From: Mansonella perstans
Lineage: Eukaryota > Nematoda > Chromadorea > Rhabditida > Onchocercidae
Length of the DNA: 64,000 nucleotides
Assembly (NCBI GenBank): GCA_037074765.1
Contig: JBAMDO010000043.1
Span: forward strand, 41,001 to 105,000
Direction: 5' to 3'
Shown: one piece after another, positions 38,001 through 52,300 of the stretch
How the letters are laid out: each line of letters begins with the position of its first letter
Position numbering within the stretch: position 1 is the first letter of the stretch
Program-made: the position numbers and the translations under genes
Notes under the pieces: model-generated
Databases searched by the model: none
Told to the model about the DNA's origin: nothing
Seen by the model: the letters and a program-made list of their open reading frames with translations, nothing else

Positions 38001-41000
38001 TGTGGATCGCCGTCAAGTGTATTACGGAACGGTTTTCAGTCGCATCTTTCAATGCAGAGCAATAGTAGTGATGATGCTTCTTTTACCATAAATAATATGG
38101 AGAATATGTTTGATGATTCAGGAGTTGAACACGTTCATGGCGATAATTTAGAGAATATTTCTAGATTATCCTTTTCTCACATGATGTACAAAGGAATGTC
38201 GGTATGCCACATGCATAGAACTTTATATAATAGCAAAAATTTTTGGTACGAAAGTAAAGTATAATTTATGTTAAAATGGGCAAAGTTAATGGTGTTTTTG
38301 ATGAATTTACCGAAAAAATTTAATAAGTTATTTATTGTGATCAATTTTTTTCTTTCCAGGGCTTTCACATTCTTTATTTAATTTTTTCCTTTTCTCACTG
38401 GTGATCTTTATTTTTACCGTTGTCCAACTATCATTTTTTGTATCATTTATTCCTTAAATCAGATCAATGTCTAAAACTTCTTCCGTTTTATGTTTTTTGT
38501 GCCCGTCTTTCTGCCTACAATTTCTGAACTGTAAATATGGGTTAATATTATTGACGTCATTAGGTGCCGTTAATCCATCTACCATTTACAGGAAGCAGAA
38601 ATTTTGACACTATGGCTGGGAAGCTTGGGATTTCTGCGATATTTAACAGCGTTTTTAACTCAAGGTTACGATCTCCCGACGATTGCCCGGATAACACCTG
38701 AAGATTTGACAGCATTGGGAATAACCCATCCAACTCATCGAAAGCTTCTCATTTCTGAAATTCATAAATGGCGCATAACCGATACTTGGCCAACACTGGT
38801 ACCATCAGGAAAACTAAGGTAATTTTTGTTGCTAGTAATTTCTGAATTACTTGCTGTTCTAAATTATTTTGTTGTTATTCGAATAAAAATAATATCTGTC
38901 ATTAATGATGCGTTGAATAAATATTTTAGAGAGTGGCTTCCATTAATTGGCCTTCCTGAATATGTTACTTTATTCGAGGATCAGGGATACTGCAGGATTG
39001 GTGATATTCAGAATTTTACGTGGGAAGACTTCGAAGATATCGGCATCAAAAAGTTGGGACATTTAAAACGTCTTGGCCTTGCTACAAAAAAAATAAAGGT
39101 TTTCCTGTTATTGTCGAGTTTGCTTAAATATTTTTTAAACATAAATTTTGCAACGTGTTGATCGTTTTTTTTGGATTTAGAGATCTATCTACAGTACTAC
39201 TTTTGCGCGTCTGTCTGATTTTGAAAAAGTAGTGATTCTATGTTTCAATATTGCGTTGAGGTATTATTGCTTCACAGTCTTCTAGCTTGGTGAAATATGA
39301 AGTATTTTTTGTTGACCATGGTCAGATTAAATTGGAATTGAATCTCCTAAATTTGGAGTTTCGATTTATGGTAGGAACCAAATCTTTGGTTACCAATCAA
39401 ATATTGTGAGTAGGGCAGTTATATTTTATATATTATTATTTTACAGGTTATGTAAACTTTTGAGTTTATCTGACTGTTTGCAGGGCCATGAATTTGATCA
39501 GATTCATTCGAATAATGATCTGCAGCAACTCGGAACTGTTGCAGTGCATCATAACAAAACAGGTGTTCAGGTAGATTTCTTGTTTGGAACAACTGTTTAT
39601 TAACAATTCTTTTTCCATCTTTTGAGTACTATCTTTGCTCATTTTCCCTCCCAAGTGAACACTCCACAGATAGAAACACAGAAAATTTGCATCTGCAGCG
39701 TTTAAAATCAAACTTTTTTAGATAGTTTGTGATGATTTACGTTCACACCTGACACCACCACGCCCTACTCCAGCTTCCACTTTTCATTCTGCCAGTTTAT
39801 GCGATAATTATTATGCTACCGGGAAGCAACGTTCACACTTTCATGAAATCTTTTCTTCTGAATCACATGCACAAAAGCAAATAGTTCAGGTGATTTCGCT
39901 ATGGATAAAAATTGAGAACGATGGAATATTGTTAATTTGAATATTGCTATTGCCCTGTTAAGGTGTGTACACACTATCAGTCAGCTGCTGCGAGCGAGGT
40001 GGTTCCTCATCATTCCCAAGAATATGGTGAACAGTCACTGTTATCTGGCTTAAATTAGCATGAAGCAGATTTACTGCAGATAAATCTTTGTTCTTTTCAT
40101 TCAGCTTATTCATACTTGCAGAAACATTCGGTCATCCGACAACAGTCGCCCATGCTTCCGTCTAAGATTCTCAGCATCGCTAATAATTCGAGCAGTTCTG
40201 ATTCAGAAGATTATCCACCTCCTCCTGGTTATTTTTTATAATTACTTTTTGCTCTGATATTGTGAAAATCGTTTGTTCGTGGTAGATTCTGTCTTTATGT
40301 TTGAAATGCTTCAACATTATTCATCAGCGGTTGGTGACATTGCTGTAGATGGAAAAGCACGTGAAGTAGTAAGCTGCAACAGAATTAAAGTGTTGTAAGT
40401 GTAAGTAAATAATTTTGTTTAGGTTGATAACACAGAAAAAAAAGGAATATAAAATAAGAGAAACTCCGTAAATTTTTGAAGCTTCTCAAATAGTCAAGAA
40501 ATCTTTGACAGTAGGGGAGTTAACTATTGTCTGATAACAAGTTCTTATACTTTTTAGATGCAGTTGTAGCGAATTTTGTTGCAGTCGTTTTTAAGTTTAT
40601 TTCAGCACCCTTAGTATGTGAAGACTCCATCCAACTCCTGAGATCGGCGTTTAATGAATCGGTTATGGCAGCAACAGGTGAATTGGATACTCTTGGTAGT
40701 AATTTTGAACAACAGTATAATGAGATTAGTTCTTTCTCCTTAAACGAGCAACTTTCATTTGCAAAAGATAGCTGTGATATAATGAAGAATCGTAATGGCT
40801 TATGTAGCAACAGATCGACAAGTACCAGCTTTTCTCAGCCAAATACGCGATGTCACAGGTAAACATATTTACACTCAGGTTTCTCCAAAAGTTCAGTTCA
40901 TTTAGTTTAAAAATATAAGCAAGTATAAGTTTAGAATCTACAAATATTACAATGACGCTCTTTTGTAGTGTTTATAATGGAATTTTGAACAAAGTTTACT

Positions 41001-41218
41001 TTTGCTGAGAAGTATAGAGTTTTGCAGAAAAGGACAGATGATTATTGACCAATGGTACTGATACTTTCCTACTTTCTTTGTATAATTGAAGTTACTCAAC
41101 ATCAGCGAAAAATGGCGATGTACTGAACGATATTGGTTATATGTTGCAGAATTTGACGGATGAATTGGATGCAATGTTGTTACAATCGGACTCTATCCGA
41201 CATTCTCCTAGCAAATAA
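32029..41218 (+). CDS. CASKIN: Caskin-family scaffold protein with tandem SAM domains
   Basis: Caskins are neuronal scaffolds that bind CASK and LAR-type phosphatases. Exons by splice phase: 32029-32105 (ATG at 32037), 32311-32470, 33356-33462, unresolved exon(s), 36964-37047, 37134-37322, 37999-38201, 38592-38818, 38930-39098, 39484-39570, 39722-39889, 39963-39998 (weak), 40122-40227, 40286-40333, 40606-40858, 41092-41218. All junctions from 36964 onward agree in phase. SAM1 carries the caskin signature GYDLPTIARITPEDLTALGI; SAM2 has EWLPLIGLPEYV and GIKKLGHLKRL. Low-complexity Ser/His linkers and a PPPP stretch follow. The last exon holds the caskin tail (DIGYMLQNLTDELDAMLLQ). A ring of Ser and Gln lies between 37134 and 38201. 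Ankyrin repeats and SH3 are not found upstream, so this may be a short isoform starting at a trans-splice-like TTTTCAG. Poly(A) signals lie at 41214-41219 and 41255-41260. Confidence 0.85.
38592..39098 (+). other. Tandem SAM domains of the caskin-like protein
   Basis: Two exons (38592-38818, phase 0 to 2; 38930-39098, phase 2 to 0) each encode one SAM domain. In caskins the tandem SAMs polymerise head to tail. SAM1 runs from LWLGSLGFLRYLTAF to the HPTHRKLLISEIHKW helix. SAM2 runs from EWLPLIGLPEYVTLF through FTWEDFEDIGIKKLG to LGLATKKIK. The conserved GY, ED and LGI/IGI landmarks are present in both. Confidence 0.92.
41092..41218 (+). other. Caskin conserved C-terminal motif and stop
   Basis: The final exon encodes LNDIGYMLQNLTDELDAML, a tail I know from animal caskins, followed by 12 residues and TAA. 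The acceptor is TTGAAG rather than CAG. Phase (AG+T gives Ser) agrees with the preceding exon. Confidence 0.85.
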
Positions 41219-44200
41219 ATTTCTTTCTAACAACATTGATAACACTATAACTGGAATAAAGGCTTGAGAAATATGCGCTTCCGTACAACATGGCATATTG
41301 CTTTTGATATTGCCGATGTCTTTGTTCGGACTCACGGACTGCCGAGCATATTCTATTGAATATATCACATAGAATATTGTTATTTATAGCTATTATTTCA
41401 GTGGTAGGTTATCTCTTTGTTTGTGAAGCAGTAAAGTCATGAAAATTCTAAAAAATCGTAAAGTCGTAACTTAAACTAGTCAAGATTTAAGCTAAGCTAA
41501 AAAACGAAGTAACTTAAAGTGGCAATTTAGGCGTGAAGCACTTCTAGCTAGTTTAATAAAAAGTTTATAATTTACAAAAAAGTTATGAAATATCGCAAGC
41601 TTGATTTTGGTGTTGCCTTGATTGGAGCCTTTATCAGTAAATAGTTGTGAAGTTTATAAGTGGACACGGGAAGCTAATCTTTATTACTCCCTTCATAACT
41701 GAATTTCCTGCAGATTATCTAGTCGACATAAGAAATAGTGAAGTAAAGCTAAGGAATTTATGATTTTTCGTTAAATGTTCTCCTTGCATATAAACAGCGA
41801 ATTGCATTATATAAGCAGTTGTCCAGTTATTGCTAATACCGTTGAGGAGTTCGTGTTAAATGGAAATATAACGATAAACCGATGTCGATCTTTGTTATGG
41901 TTTATTTCGTTGTAGATATCACTGTATACTCAATAAAACGTATTGTTGTCCATGTTATCAATGATTTAAGGGTCTTATATTGTTTGATGAACTGCTGCTT
42001 GAGATTTGATAAGGACGTCGGCGTCGGTATGCTTCTAACAATTTCCCGGAAATAGCAAAAAAAGTACTGCTCTCTGCGGAAAAGTTATTGCATGCTCTAG
42101 CTCAGGACGGCTGAAAAGCCAAATCTAATGCAGAAGATACAGAAGATAGTGGATCGAGGTGCGGAACTTTGATACCAGAGGAATGATTTATGCGTCTATC
42201 CGTGAGCAGTAAAAAATTGGGTCGTTCATAGACCATTCGGCAAGCTCAAATTTTTTGGTGACGTGACATTTTTTTCACTAAAATTTAAAAATGAGGTCAA
42301 GCCCGCATTGTTGCCATCCCAAAATCATTCATTAGTGCGTGTCAGGGTACTAACACTTAAATCTCCTAATATTTAGAATGTCAACATTAACTTCAAGTGT
42401 TTCTCTCAACAGTATCGTTCATGGTAAACATGATAATACAAACCTATTTACCCGAGCGCAGAATCATGGTACAAGGGTTTTTATGATGAAAATAAGATCA
42501 TTTTGACCGGGTAGAAAATAAGTAAATTCCTTTAAAGGAATTATAATTGAGATAAGGCGTGGGCTTAGGACACTGTTCCTGCTGAAATGACGGGATTTCC
42601 AAATTTGCAATGTTAAAATAATCGGACATTGCTCTGTTAAATTCCTCTTTCCTCTTTATCGCATTTTATTTTGGATTAAAAATCAGGATTTGTGCAGCGA
42701 AGAACCAAGCCTTCAGCTTGGCAAAGATGCATTTAACCGTAAAACAATGAAATGACAAGTATAAAAACTCTTTTCATGACATTTTCTACAATTATTGTGG
42801 TTTAGAATCTATTCAGTACCTTGGATCTCTATTTCAAGCATCTTGCAAATAACGCAAATGACATATTGATAGCTTCTTTCTATTTATCTTTCATTTCCCT
42901 TTTTTTTTGTCCGTATTTTTCCTGTTTAGTAAAAAATATACAGCACATGAACTCTTGCAAATGGAATGGACGAACGATTGGAAACGAAAAATATTTATAC
43001 AGCATATGATTGACAAGATGTGAGTGAACCGAGAAAAATCGGCTAGTATTAACATGTCACTGATATATGAAACCACTGAATTTTTAAATAATGAGAAAGG
43101 ATAACTAACGCACGGATTACCATATACTACAGCATGTGAAGTAACAATTAATGGAAAAAAATCCAATTAGCATAAAGATTCCATCGAAAGAACTGAAAAT
43201 CAGCTATCCTGAAGTTTATAGAGAGTACCAAATATTAATGAACCGTATTAAGAACACACTATTTGGGATGGAAAAGCCAATATAACACAAAGCAGACGAA
43301 TGACCTGACTGAATAATAAATTATGCTAAAGATGGCTTATGTCTATTTCTGTCTTTCTCGTCCAAAATTCCATTTAAAATATTTAAAGCACAATCTAAAG
43401 CTTAAGTGAAATTCCCTCTTCACCTTTTCTTCAGGTTATAAAACTAGCATCTCACTTAGTTTACTTCAGTTGGATGCATCATTTCAAACCCGATTTCAGA
43501 TGTCGATAAACAACGGATGGAGAGAACAGGTAATCACTGCAAGCAAGACAACTTAAATAAATGTATAATATGAACATTTCAGCACACTACAGATTAATAA
43601 GATTGAGGCGCAAAAGTGCGAATCATACGAAACATCTGTTAAATTTCGACGAAACGAACCCGAATGAGAATGGTCATCCTTATTTTCCATTTCATTTCGT
43701 AATTTTATCCCGCTATAAGTATCCTACTGATTGTTTCGTACGATACAGACTGTGTTTATGTAATGGCGCATATGCTTCCGCCGCCTTCTCCTCTGTTCCT
43801 ACCCCACCTTCTTTTTAATTTACACTAGTTAGCCTCAGTTAAGAAAAATAAATAAATGGATCAACAATTAAAATTGGATGAAGAATTATGCAAAGCCATT
43901 TTTCTTCATAAATGTAGTCAGCCATCCAATGCCCGCGCCTAGTTGTAAAAAATATTAATGAGACATTTCATGATGATTATAAAAAAACACATATGAACAA
44001 TAGTGACTATAGCAATAACAACCAGCTTAATATAGATCACAAAATATAATCCCGTTTTCAAAAAAGCTACAAAATTTTAGCAGACAAAAATGAAACAATT
44101 TAACGTCATTTAAAAGTTTAAAAAAATGCATGCTTTCATGATGTAATGTTTAAACAGATACACTACAACCAATAAAAAGATATTCGATTTCCCTTTCTTC

Positions 44201-45996
44201 CTAAGTGGTATCAACTGCGATTTGTAAAAATGAGAACAAGTTGGTGAATGAAAAATGAAAAAGTATTAAATAGGCAGCTTAAAAACACGGATTAAATGTT
44301 AATGCAAATGGAAGGTTCTTTCATGAAAAACAAAATTGCAGTTCCACTTTAATGGAATGAAAGTTAACTATCAGTGGCTGAAGCGCAAAAGAGAACAACT
44401 GAGTTTATTTAGTGCATGCGACATGCATAAATTCTGGTAAGTATAATATGTACAACTTTAGAGTGCTAAAAACTGCTAAATGAAGCCACTAAAGATCGCT
44501 GAAACCTGATAATTAAAGACACAGTTCATGTCCAATATAGACAAAAAAGCAGTGTAGTTCTTATTCTAGAATTTGACTTCGCAAATAATTCGACAAAACC
44601 AGATTTCTCAGTCCAGACAGACTGCTTTTCCTGACCGCTAATAATCACGATAAGCTAGCAGTGGAGAAAAAATAAGCAAGCGAAAGTATATTTGATTATC
44701 CTTGATTATGCGCTTTACAGTGAAATGAAAAACAAGCGTTATAAACATCTCCCAAAAGAAATGCAGAGGAATCAAGGAAAAGGGAGCTAGATGTGCAGCA
44801 TTAAAGGATGGTGGACACGACGAAGAAATTCGAGAAACAATTCTGTCTCTTCAAAAACTTTGAAATCATATCATTTATCACTTCCAATTGGTTCTGTGGA
44901 AAACGGCATATAAAGTAATTAAAGCGCAGAGTAGTGCTGAAGCAGAAGGAGAAATCCAAAAATTTCAGACAAGTTCATCAAACATCAGCAAATTTTGAAT
45001 GATTAGCGCCATGCAATGAAAAAAATCGATACTAGAATAAATTAGATGCTTTTACGGTTTTCTTTCTTTTTTTTTTTAACGATTATCATAACTTTTTCCG
45101 TACGGTCGAATATGACATGCTCAATGCGCAGTAGCATGATTGGTGAAAGATATACTGCACTAGAACGTCAACAGTCCCAATAACATCTCAGTTTTGATCT
45201 AGTACAATTAAAATTTTCATATTTTTATAGTTGACTTGGTTACTCGTTCGCGCAGAAACAGTGAAGGCATTACAACACACAGAAAAAGACTATCGTTGAC
45301 TTTTCGAACTCAGTAGAACTCATCTACCTTAACCTAACACTTGTCATCTACTTTAACCTAAGAAATCTTAGCTAAAATTTATGCTACACAAACGCTAAAC
45401 TTGAGTTTTGAAAATCAAAACTAAAACTTAACTAATAAGAAATCGATTCCCTGAAACTGCAGTACACTGGCCGACAATGCTGTTTGAAATGAATGAGACT
45501 GATCGAGACGATCCTGTACACTGATAAAATAACTTCCACACTGTTTTTGAATTATCTCGTCATTTCCACTTGCATTTATATAGTATTCATATTAACGTTC
45601 GCCGATATGTACTGTATTGGTACCAATAATTCGTACTCGAACTGGCTAACATAACTTAATTTACAAGATAAAAACTTTTGTGTCTTAATAAAGATGTTGA
45701 CCCACTCGAATCTAATATATATGGAGATACCGCTAACCTTTTCTATTTCTTAAAGATATTAATGATTTTACAAATAATCTTTATTGAAATAATTACTTAC
45801 AGCAGTGTTCACCTGATGATGTGCAAACAGACTGCTTTACGAACAAGTTGTTTTGTTTTTGAGGAAATGAGCAATCTATAAAAAGTAGTTTACTGCGCAT
45901 AATGAGTGTTTTCTTTGGATTTCATCATGTTGATGCTTTTGATTGCAAAATGTGCTCAATAAAATACTGTTTGTTACTCAAAGCGATTCTCATTTC
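41219..45996. other. Spacer between convergent caskin and capicua genes
   Basis: It is AT-rich with no supported gene. It holds a short coding-like relic at 42013-42114, and the likely 3' UTR of capicua reaching a minus-strand AATAAA at 45780-45785. The 85-codon plus frame at 43561-43818 ends in a pyrimidine-rich stretch and has no domain. Confidence 0.45.
42013..42114 (+). pseudogene. Short coding-like relic of unknown origin
   Basis: After a TAA the plus strand encodes 33 residues beginning GRRRRYASNNFPEIAKK and continuing with an amphipathic Lys/Leu/Glu/Ala stretch before TGA. The next codons in the same frame remain polar until another stop. It has local CG-rich codons (CGT CGG CGT CGG), unlike its surroundings. 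It has no start codon and no recognised family. Confidence 0.2.
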
Positions 45997-46399
45997 TTAA
46001 AGTGTTCTAGTTACTTTGACAAGAAAATAGCAATAACCAGTCGACGGTGTTGTAGGAGACTGCATACTTGCCATCATTTTTTGTCGCATTTCACGAATTT
46101 TAAGTATTAGAGTTTGTTTGCTGGGAAAGAATTGCCGATATTTGTTTTGGAAAGCCGAAATAGCTTGTCCTCAAATGATATCAAATAAATATCGATGAAA
46201 TATTTTAATAATCTTGGATTAAAATAATCACTGGCAAGAACCAACCTGAAGGAAACATTCCATATTCTTCAAGAAGTTCAACCACCAACTGTCTCCGGTG
46301 ATCAAGTAATCTGCGACTTGGTGATTTTTCAATCGAGCCATCAACTGGAATCTTTGGTGTTCGCGGACTGCAGAGTGGTAATGGAGAAACACTGTCATT
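45997..46399 (-). other. Capicua C1 domain exons and stop
   Basis: Exons 36-37 encode [40 protein letters not shown] and [13 protein letters not shown]. This is the C-terminal C1 domain that works with the HMG box in DNA binding. The last exon opens at an AAG acceptor (GGACAAG). Twenty-two residues follow the C1 block before TAA at 45997. Confidence 0.93.
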
Positions 46400-49300
46400 C
46401 TAGACAAAACAATCAAGTTTTAACTGAATCAGACTGTTTCGGACATATTTAAAATGTGCAACAAATCAATGATACCAACTCTCATTAGTGGTACCAACTA
46501 TTAACATATAAGTGACGATATAATCTGAGATACAGATGTCCCACTGCATCCAGATATTTGATACATTCTTGTCACTCATAAACGAGTAAAACTGTCTGCA
46601 GAAAAGTCACTACTAAAATAAGAAGACCAAATGAACTAAAAATTTTTTTGATATATTTGGAAGGCAACCAGTTTGGTAAAGCTGTAGCGAGCATTTAATA
46701 TGAAAAACTTTGTTACATGATCATGAATTGCTGCACTGAAATTTGATCCGAAGAAGAAAGAAGAATCATATCGAGCAGATGGAATCGCTAAAAACAAATC
46801 GCAAACTTCAAAATACATCTTTGAAATATAATATATATTTCATAATTCTCGTAATTCCAAATCCTTTTTTTTTAAAATGGTGATCATATTTTCCACTTTG
46901 CTTTCGCTCATATCTTACAGTATTTGCTACTCCAACGGAAGATTTAGAATTTGTGTATTTTCACCAACCTAGAGTTCTTGGTGTTGGCTGTACAGTGTGA
47001 GAAATGTTTAAGGATGCCTCTTTTCTATCGAGATCACCTTTGCTACATTTCTGCTTTTCTAAAATTGTTCTCAAGAGAGCTGAAGGTGTTGAAGGAAGTG
47101 TAGTTGCACCTGAAGAATATTTCAAAAATATTCAAAGTAGCCCTACTATAATTCAAATGAAAGAAATATTTTTGGAGAACTATAAAACCATAGAACAGCA
47201 TATATACAACCTTTCTGCGGATCATCAGGCGTGAATGCTGGCAAGTTAGCAAACTTCTTCTCGAAATCCATTTGATTTAAAACCCTGAAGTGAGAAAAGT
47301 GAACAATTTAAAGAACTATGTCAGTGGTAAGACTATAATAAAATTTACTCATTTCCATCAGGCTAACCTGTCCATGCTTTCATCGTTCCGTTTAAAAAGC
47401 TTTTTAATCGGACTTTTTAACTCCATTTCACCATTACTCGATAATTCTTTTGATATCGCAGAAACATCAACAACGTCTGCTGTTTCGTTCAATCCCTTAT
47501 AATTTTTCTGAAAAACGAATAATAAAGCTCGATCCTCTCTAATGCTGGAGCATATCAAATAAAGAACTTACAGTCATCTCCTCGGGATCTGATTCCTGAG
47601 CTGTTTCATGTGGCTTTTCTATTTTACTTGCTTCTGAAAAAATCATGAATTACATTATATTTTTTAAAATATTTTTTCACTTTTTTTTCTCTCATAACAT
47701 ATAAATTGCATTCCTAAAGCCCAGCTACATTTATTAATATGATTTCACACCATCAGAAGATTTCTTCTAGACTTCATTAAGAGATCAGATACCGAGAAAA
47801 TTTCACCTCCTTTGAAATTACTGCACGAAATTATAACATGCAAAATCAATACCTATATCTTATACTTTATATCTTAGTTTGACAATTGTATGAATTACAC
47901 TTTACATTAGCTTTCGACCATTTTTATTCATTTAGATCTTAGACAGAATCTATTCTGTTACCATTGTAGAAAAAACTTTATCTTTTTTATTACAGTGAAT
48001 CTACAGTGCTTAAGGAATATATGATATAATACTTCTAAGCAGTCATACAAAAGAAGGATCTGAACATTTCGGGCGAAAGACTCGAAATTCTAGTAGTATG
48101 ACTGTCAAAGATTCGGAACAGTTGTTCTAGCTGACTCTCATTCTACATGCTTTTGTGGTCTTTTGTGGTCCAGTAATTGCAAAAAAAAAAATTAAAACAA
48201 GATATCTAGTTGGTTTTATTAGTGATAAAAAAGGTTAAATATTCCAAAAACAAAGAATTACCTCCAGATTCAATTTCTGCACTTCGCAATCGCTCCTTTG
48301 TTATGCCTCTTTGAGCTGGAGTTGGCATCAGCACAAAAGTATCCAAATTCTCGTCTGTATAGGGAACAATAGTCAATGAGCCATGTGGAAGTGAAGAGGC
48401 GATCTCCGATGGTTGCGCGAATCCCACGGAAAAACTTAAATTATGGTAAAAAATGAAAATATTTCAGATATTGCAGGTAAATTTTTGATTTCTATAGGAA
48501 CTGTAAAATAATAACCTTTTTAGATGATCATCATCCACTGCTTCTTGTTCTATCTTTGTAGATTTCATAACCGTAACCTGTGGATAAATCGATGACAGAA
48601 AAAACGCAACTAATCATTTGTGTAATTGATAAGGATTAGTTACAGAACAATCTATCATAGTCGAAAAATCTTTTAGAAAAGTAAGAAAAAGTGAAATCAG
48701 GGGCGGTTATATCAATTGAAACTTAGCATGATGACAAAAACACAATAAAAAAGTTTCATTAAAAGAGTTTAATCAACTAAACCTGGAAAGCTGATCTTCT
48801 TGAGCTCATTACATTAATGTTCCCCTGACTGCTGTCGAGAATATCATTAGGGAAATGAGGGATGACTTGGTGTGCAAATGATATCTGAAAATTCTCATCA
48901 AAATCTATGAAGGAATTGAAGTAAATCAAATAAAATCGAATTTGAAGAAAACCTGCTGACGAGTTTTCTTGGGAAAAGTGAATTCTGTCCCTGATGCGAT
49001 GTGATTTCTGATGCTATTGCATGCTTCTAAATTAGGAACACGGCACGCTTGTTCATTGTACGAAATTAAAACAGATCGATTTTGCATGCCTGATTCACGA
49101 GACAAAATTAATGGAATTAAAAGGTTGTTTTCAGATGACATCGACATCGGAAGTGGAAACAGCGGTGTTTCGGGTTCTACTGCAGTATTTCCACTTAAAC
49201 GAAGCCAATCAGCCGTCGAAAAACCCATCTTAAAATGTACCCGTCAAATAAATACCATCAACTGAATACTTTTTTGCTCATCAAAATGCGTAAAAATAAC

Positions 49301-52300
49301 ACAAAGTTCGAATGGGAGAGAATATGGAACATCAAAGATTGAAAACATGAAAGCTGAAGCTTAAAGCAAATTTACCAAAAATTTAATTAACAACAAACAA
49401 CCTAAATCGTATCTCAACTTCTCCAATTTCGATAATATATTGCCCATCAAACAAATGAATAAACGAAAATGACCACTTACGAAAAAGATATAAAGACTGT
49501 CTCAGAATGGAAAAAAAAGTTGAAAACTGCTTAGCATATGCAAACTTCTTTTACAATGAAATGAGAAACATAGCGGTTTAAATGTTAAATGAGTAAACAG
49601 AACTTGTTATGGAACTTGAGAGATTAATGTACCAGCGAATTAAAAGCTGTGTGAGTTTTGCTGCAAAAAGTGTGTAGAGTATTGAGCGTGCTACAAGTAT
49701 AATGATAGTGCTGCTGCTGTTCACTGGGAAGGATCGAATGCGGTGCAAGATTCGGTATTACATTCCACGAAAATGGCGAAGACTGTAGCGATGAAATAAG
49801 CGGTTGTAGTATACTGTTGCTGCTCATGACACGTGCATCGGTAGGTACGATACTGCTACCCTACAATCGACTCAGTGTGAGAAAATGTACCGATATATTT
49901 TATCATGGGTGAAACAAATTACTAGCAAAATAAGAAGCTTCCTAATGAGAGTGTTCCTTATGACTGAAATACATACACTGTCAGTTTTGAAACCCACGAG
50001 TGGTCGCAGTACATCCAAACAATGTCTGTCGCTTCGCTGATCAACGCTTTAAATAACATAGTGAATGTTAGTGAGTAATTAATATTACAACAAAAAAGAA
50101 AATCAAAAAATTATTGCAAAATAAACCCAATTAAAGACGGTGCTTACCCAGAAGACATGAATGATAGTGGAACGCGACCAGGACTAACCAACTGTGATCC
50201 TGGAACTACATCTATTTCAGGCCTTAGTGACATCGGCTGATGAATTGTCTAAAACATACAGAAATGAAAAGAGAAGTTATATGACCATCATTCTGTAGGA
50301 GATATAGATTCGAGTTTAAATTACAACCACAAAAAGGCTTTCGAGCTGTTGGATTCAGTCCATTCCCAAATTTTTACGCTTAGCACAGTTTTATCAATAG
50401 AATTCCTCCATCCAAATATCCTCGTAGTTCCTCATTTCATGAAGAACAGCTGATGGTAGTTTTATAAAATTTAAAAGCACATCCATTTACTGAAAGCTAA
50501 CATATGCGGTTGGACTGAAAAGTGGAAGGGACTTTCCATCGATACACTCTGACGCCATATGATCCGAAATATCGAGATGATTCATGGTATTATCTTAAAA
50601 TTGACTGATTAAAACAGCGTGGACCAAGAATCCTCAAAATGATCACAGAAACATGGATTCCTGGAGAACTGGAGTTACTCTCTAATTAAAGAACAGTAAC
50701 TTCTAGAGATAACTGCGACTTGACAGGAAATATGCCGCTTAGAGAGAAAATGATGCAAAAAAAAGTGAAAAGCTTTATTTATCAAGTCAATTGTGTTTTT
50801 TCCATTTTTCATCCTTATTTCTAAGCTTTTTCTCTTTCTCCCTTTGCTCTCATTAATCTCTTATAAAAATTTATGGCACGAAATGTTTTTCTCCATCTTT
50901 GTTCTGAGAAGTTGCATTCTAATGTATTAAAGATAGCAGAATCTCTTTAACTCTACATTTATGATTCCGTATGGGCCAATAAACTGAAGAAAAAAGATAT
51001 AACAAAACGCACGTATGTCTGTTTCCAACTTGATTACATTAGTTGCTTTCTTCCTTTCACGACTACACCATTTCCAATCCGGATGAGCACGGAAATGTGC
51101 TTCCTTCACCTATAAACTGAAACTTTTAGAAAGGAAAAGGCAGAACCCGAGGTGACGGATTTCGAGAGATTATGTGGGCTAACTTGAGTGGCAAGATCGT
51201 GGTACTTCTGCTTTTCCTCGCAACCCAGTGCGTACCACCATTCGCCAAGAATTTTCGAGACTGTTCGATTGTCACGATTCGGGTACTTCTCATGCACTAA
51301 CGGTCGATGTCGTTTTGAGAAAATCATGAAAGCATTCATTGGCCGTCGTATACGTTGCCGAACCTAGTAAAAAGAAAAAAGAAAAAAAAAAAGAAAAAAA
51401 AAAAAAAAAAAAAACCTGTCAACCTGGTAACTTTTTTACCATGATCACTTGGTACAATTGAAATTACTCACAAGCACATTCAAAACGCTTATCTAACTGA
51501 TGCAGATAAATTCTAAGTTCACCGCAATAGCAGATACAACTAAAAGATGTAACCCCTTTGAAAAAAAAAAAAACTAAATGTTTTCACTTAACTTACAGCT
51601 CTTTTGTCTCCAATATCTCGGCCGAGCTCTGTTTGCAGTTTACAGTTTTTTGATGAAGCTGACATTGACTCATCAACTGCATCCAATTCAAATGTTACTT
51701 CGTCTTCAAGTTCGAAGTTGAAGTGATCTACAATTAATATTAAATACCACAGGTAACAAGACCAGATGAAAGAGATTAGATTTATGTAATTTGATATGAT
51801 ATTTCAAATTTATGCAATTTGTCTGAATTGCTTTAATTTTATGCATTTGAAAAAAATTCTTGAACTGAAATAAAACAACCGACAGGCAAAGAAATCCGTA
51901 ATTTGAAGTAATTAACAAACCAAATAAAACGTTTTTCGAAACCTCTAATCCATAATGTGCTGTAATCTGAGCATCTGTAGCCCCATTTCTCTTTTCAAAT
52001 CCATAACCGCTGAAAAATATTAATTTAGAAAATCATATCCGTTTGCCACTTTCAGTTTTCTCTTACTTTTTGTAGTACAGTGTTACCGTAAGAAATGCTC
52101 CTGTCGAACAGTTCCACTTTCCGATGTGCTATTCTCAGTGTCCCCTTTTTCGTTTTCATCGTCGTCGACCACTCTACGATTTTGCATTTTACCAGTGCAA
52201 TCAGTAGCATTATCACATCTATCACCTTCGACTTCAAACTGTTGGTCCGTATTCTGGTCTCCATCGAACGTCTTCCCGTCACCAATAGTTTGTTGGTCGT

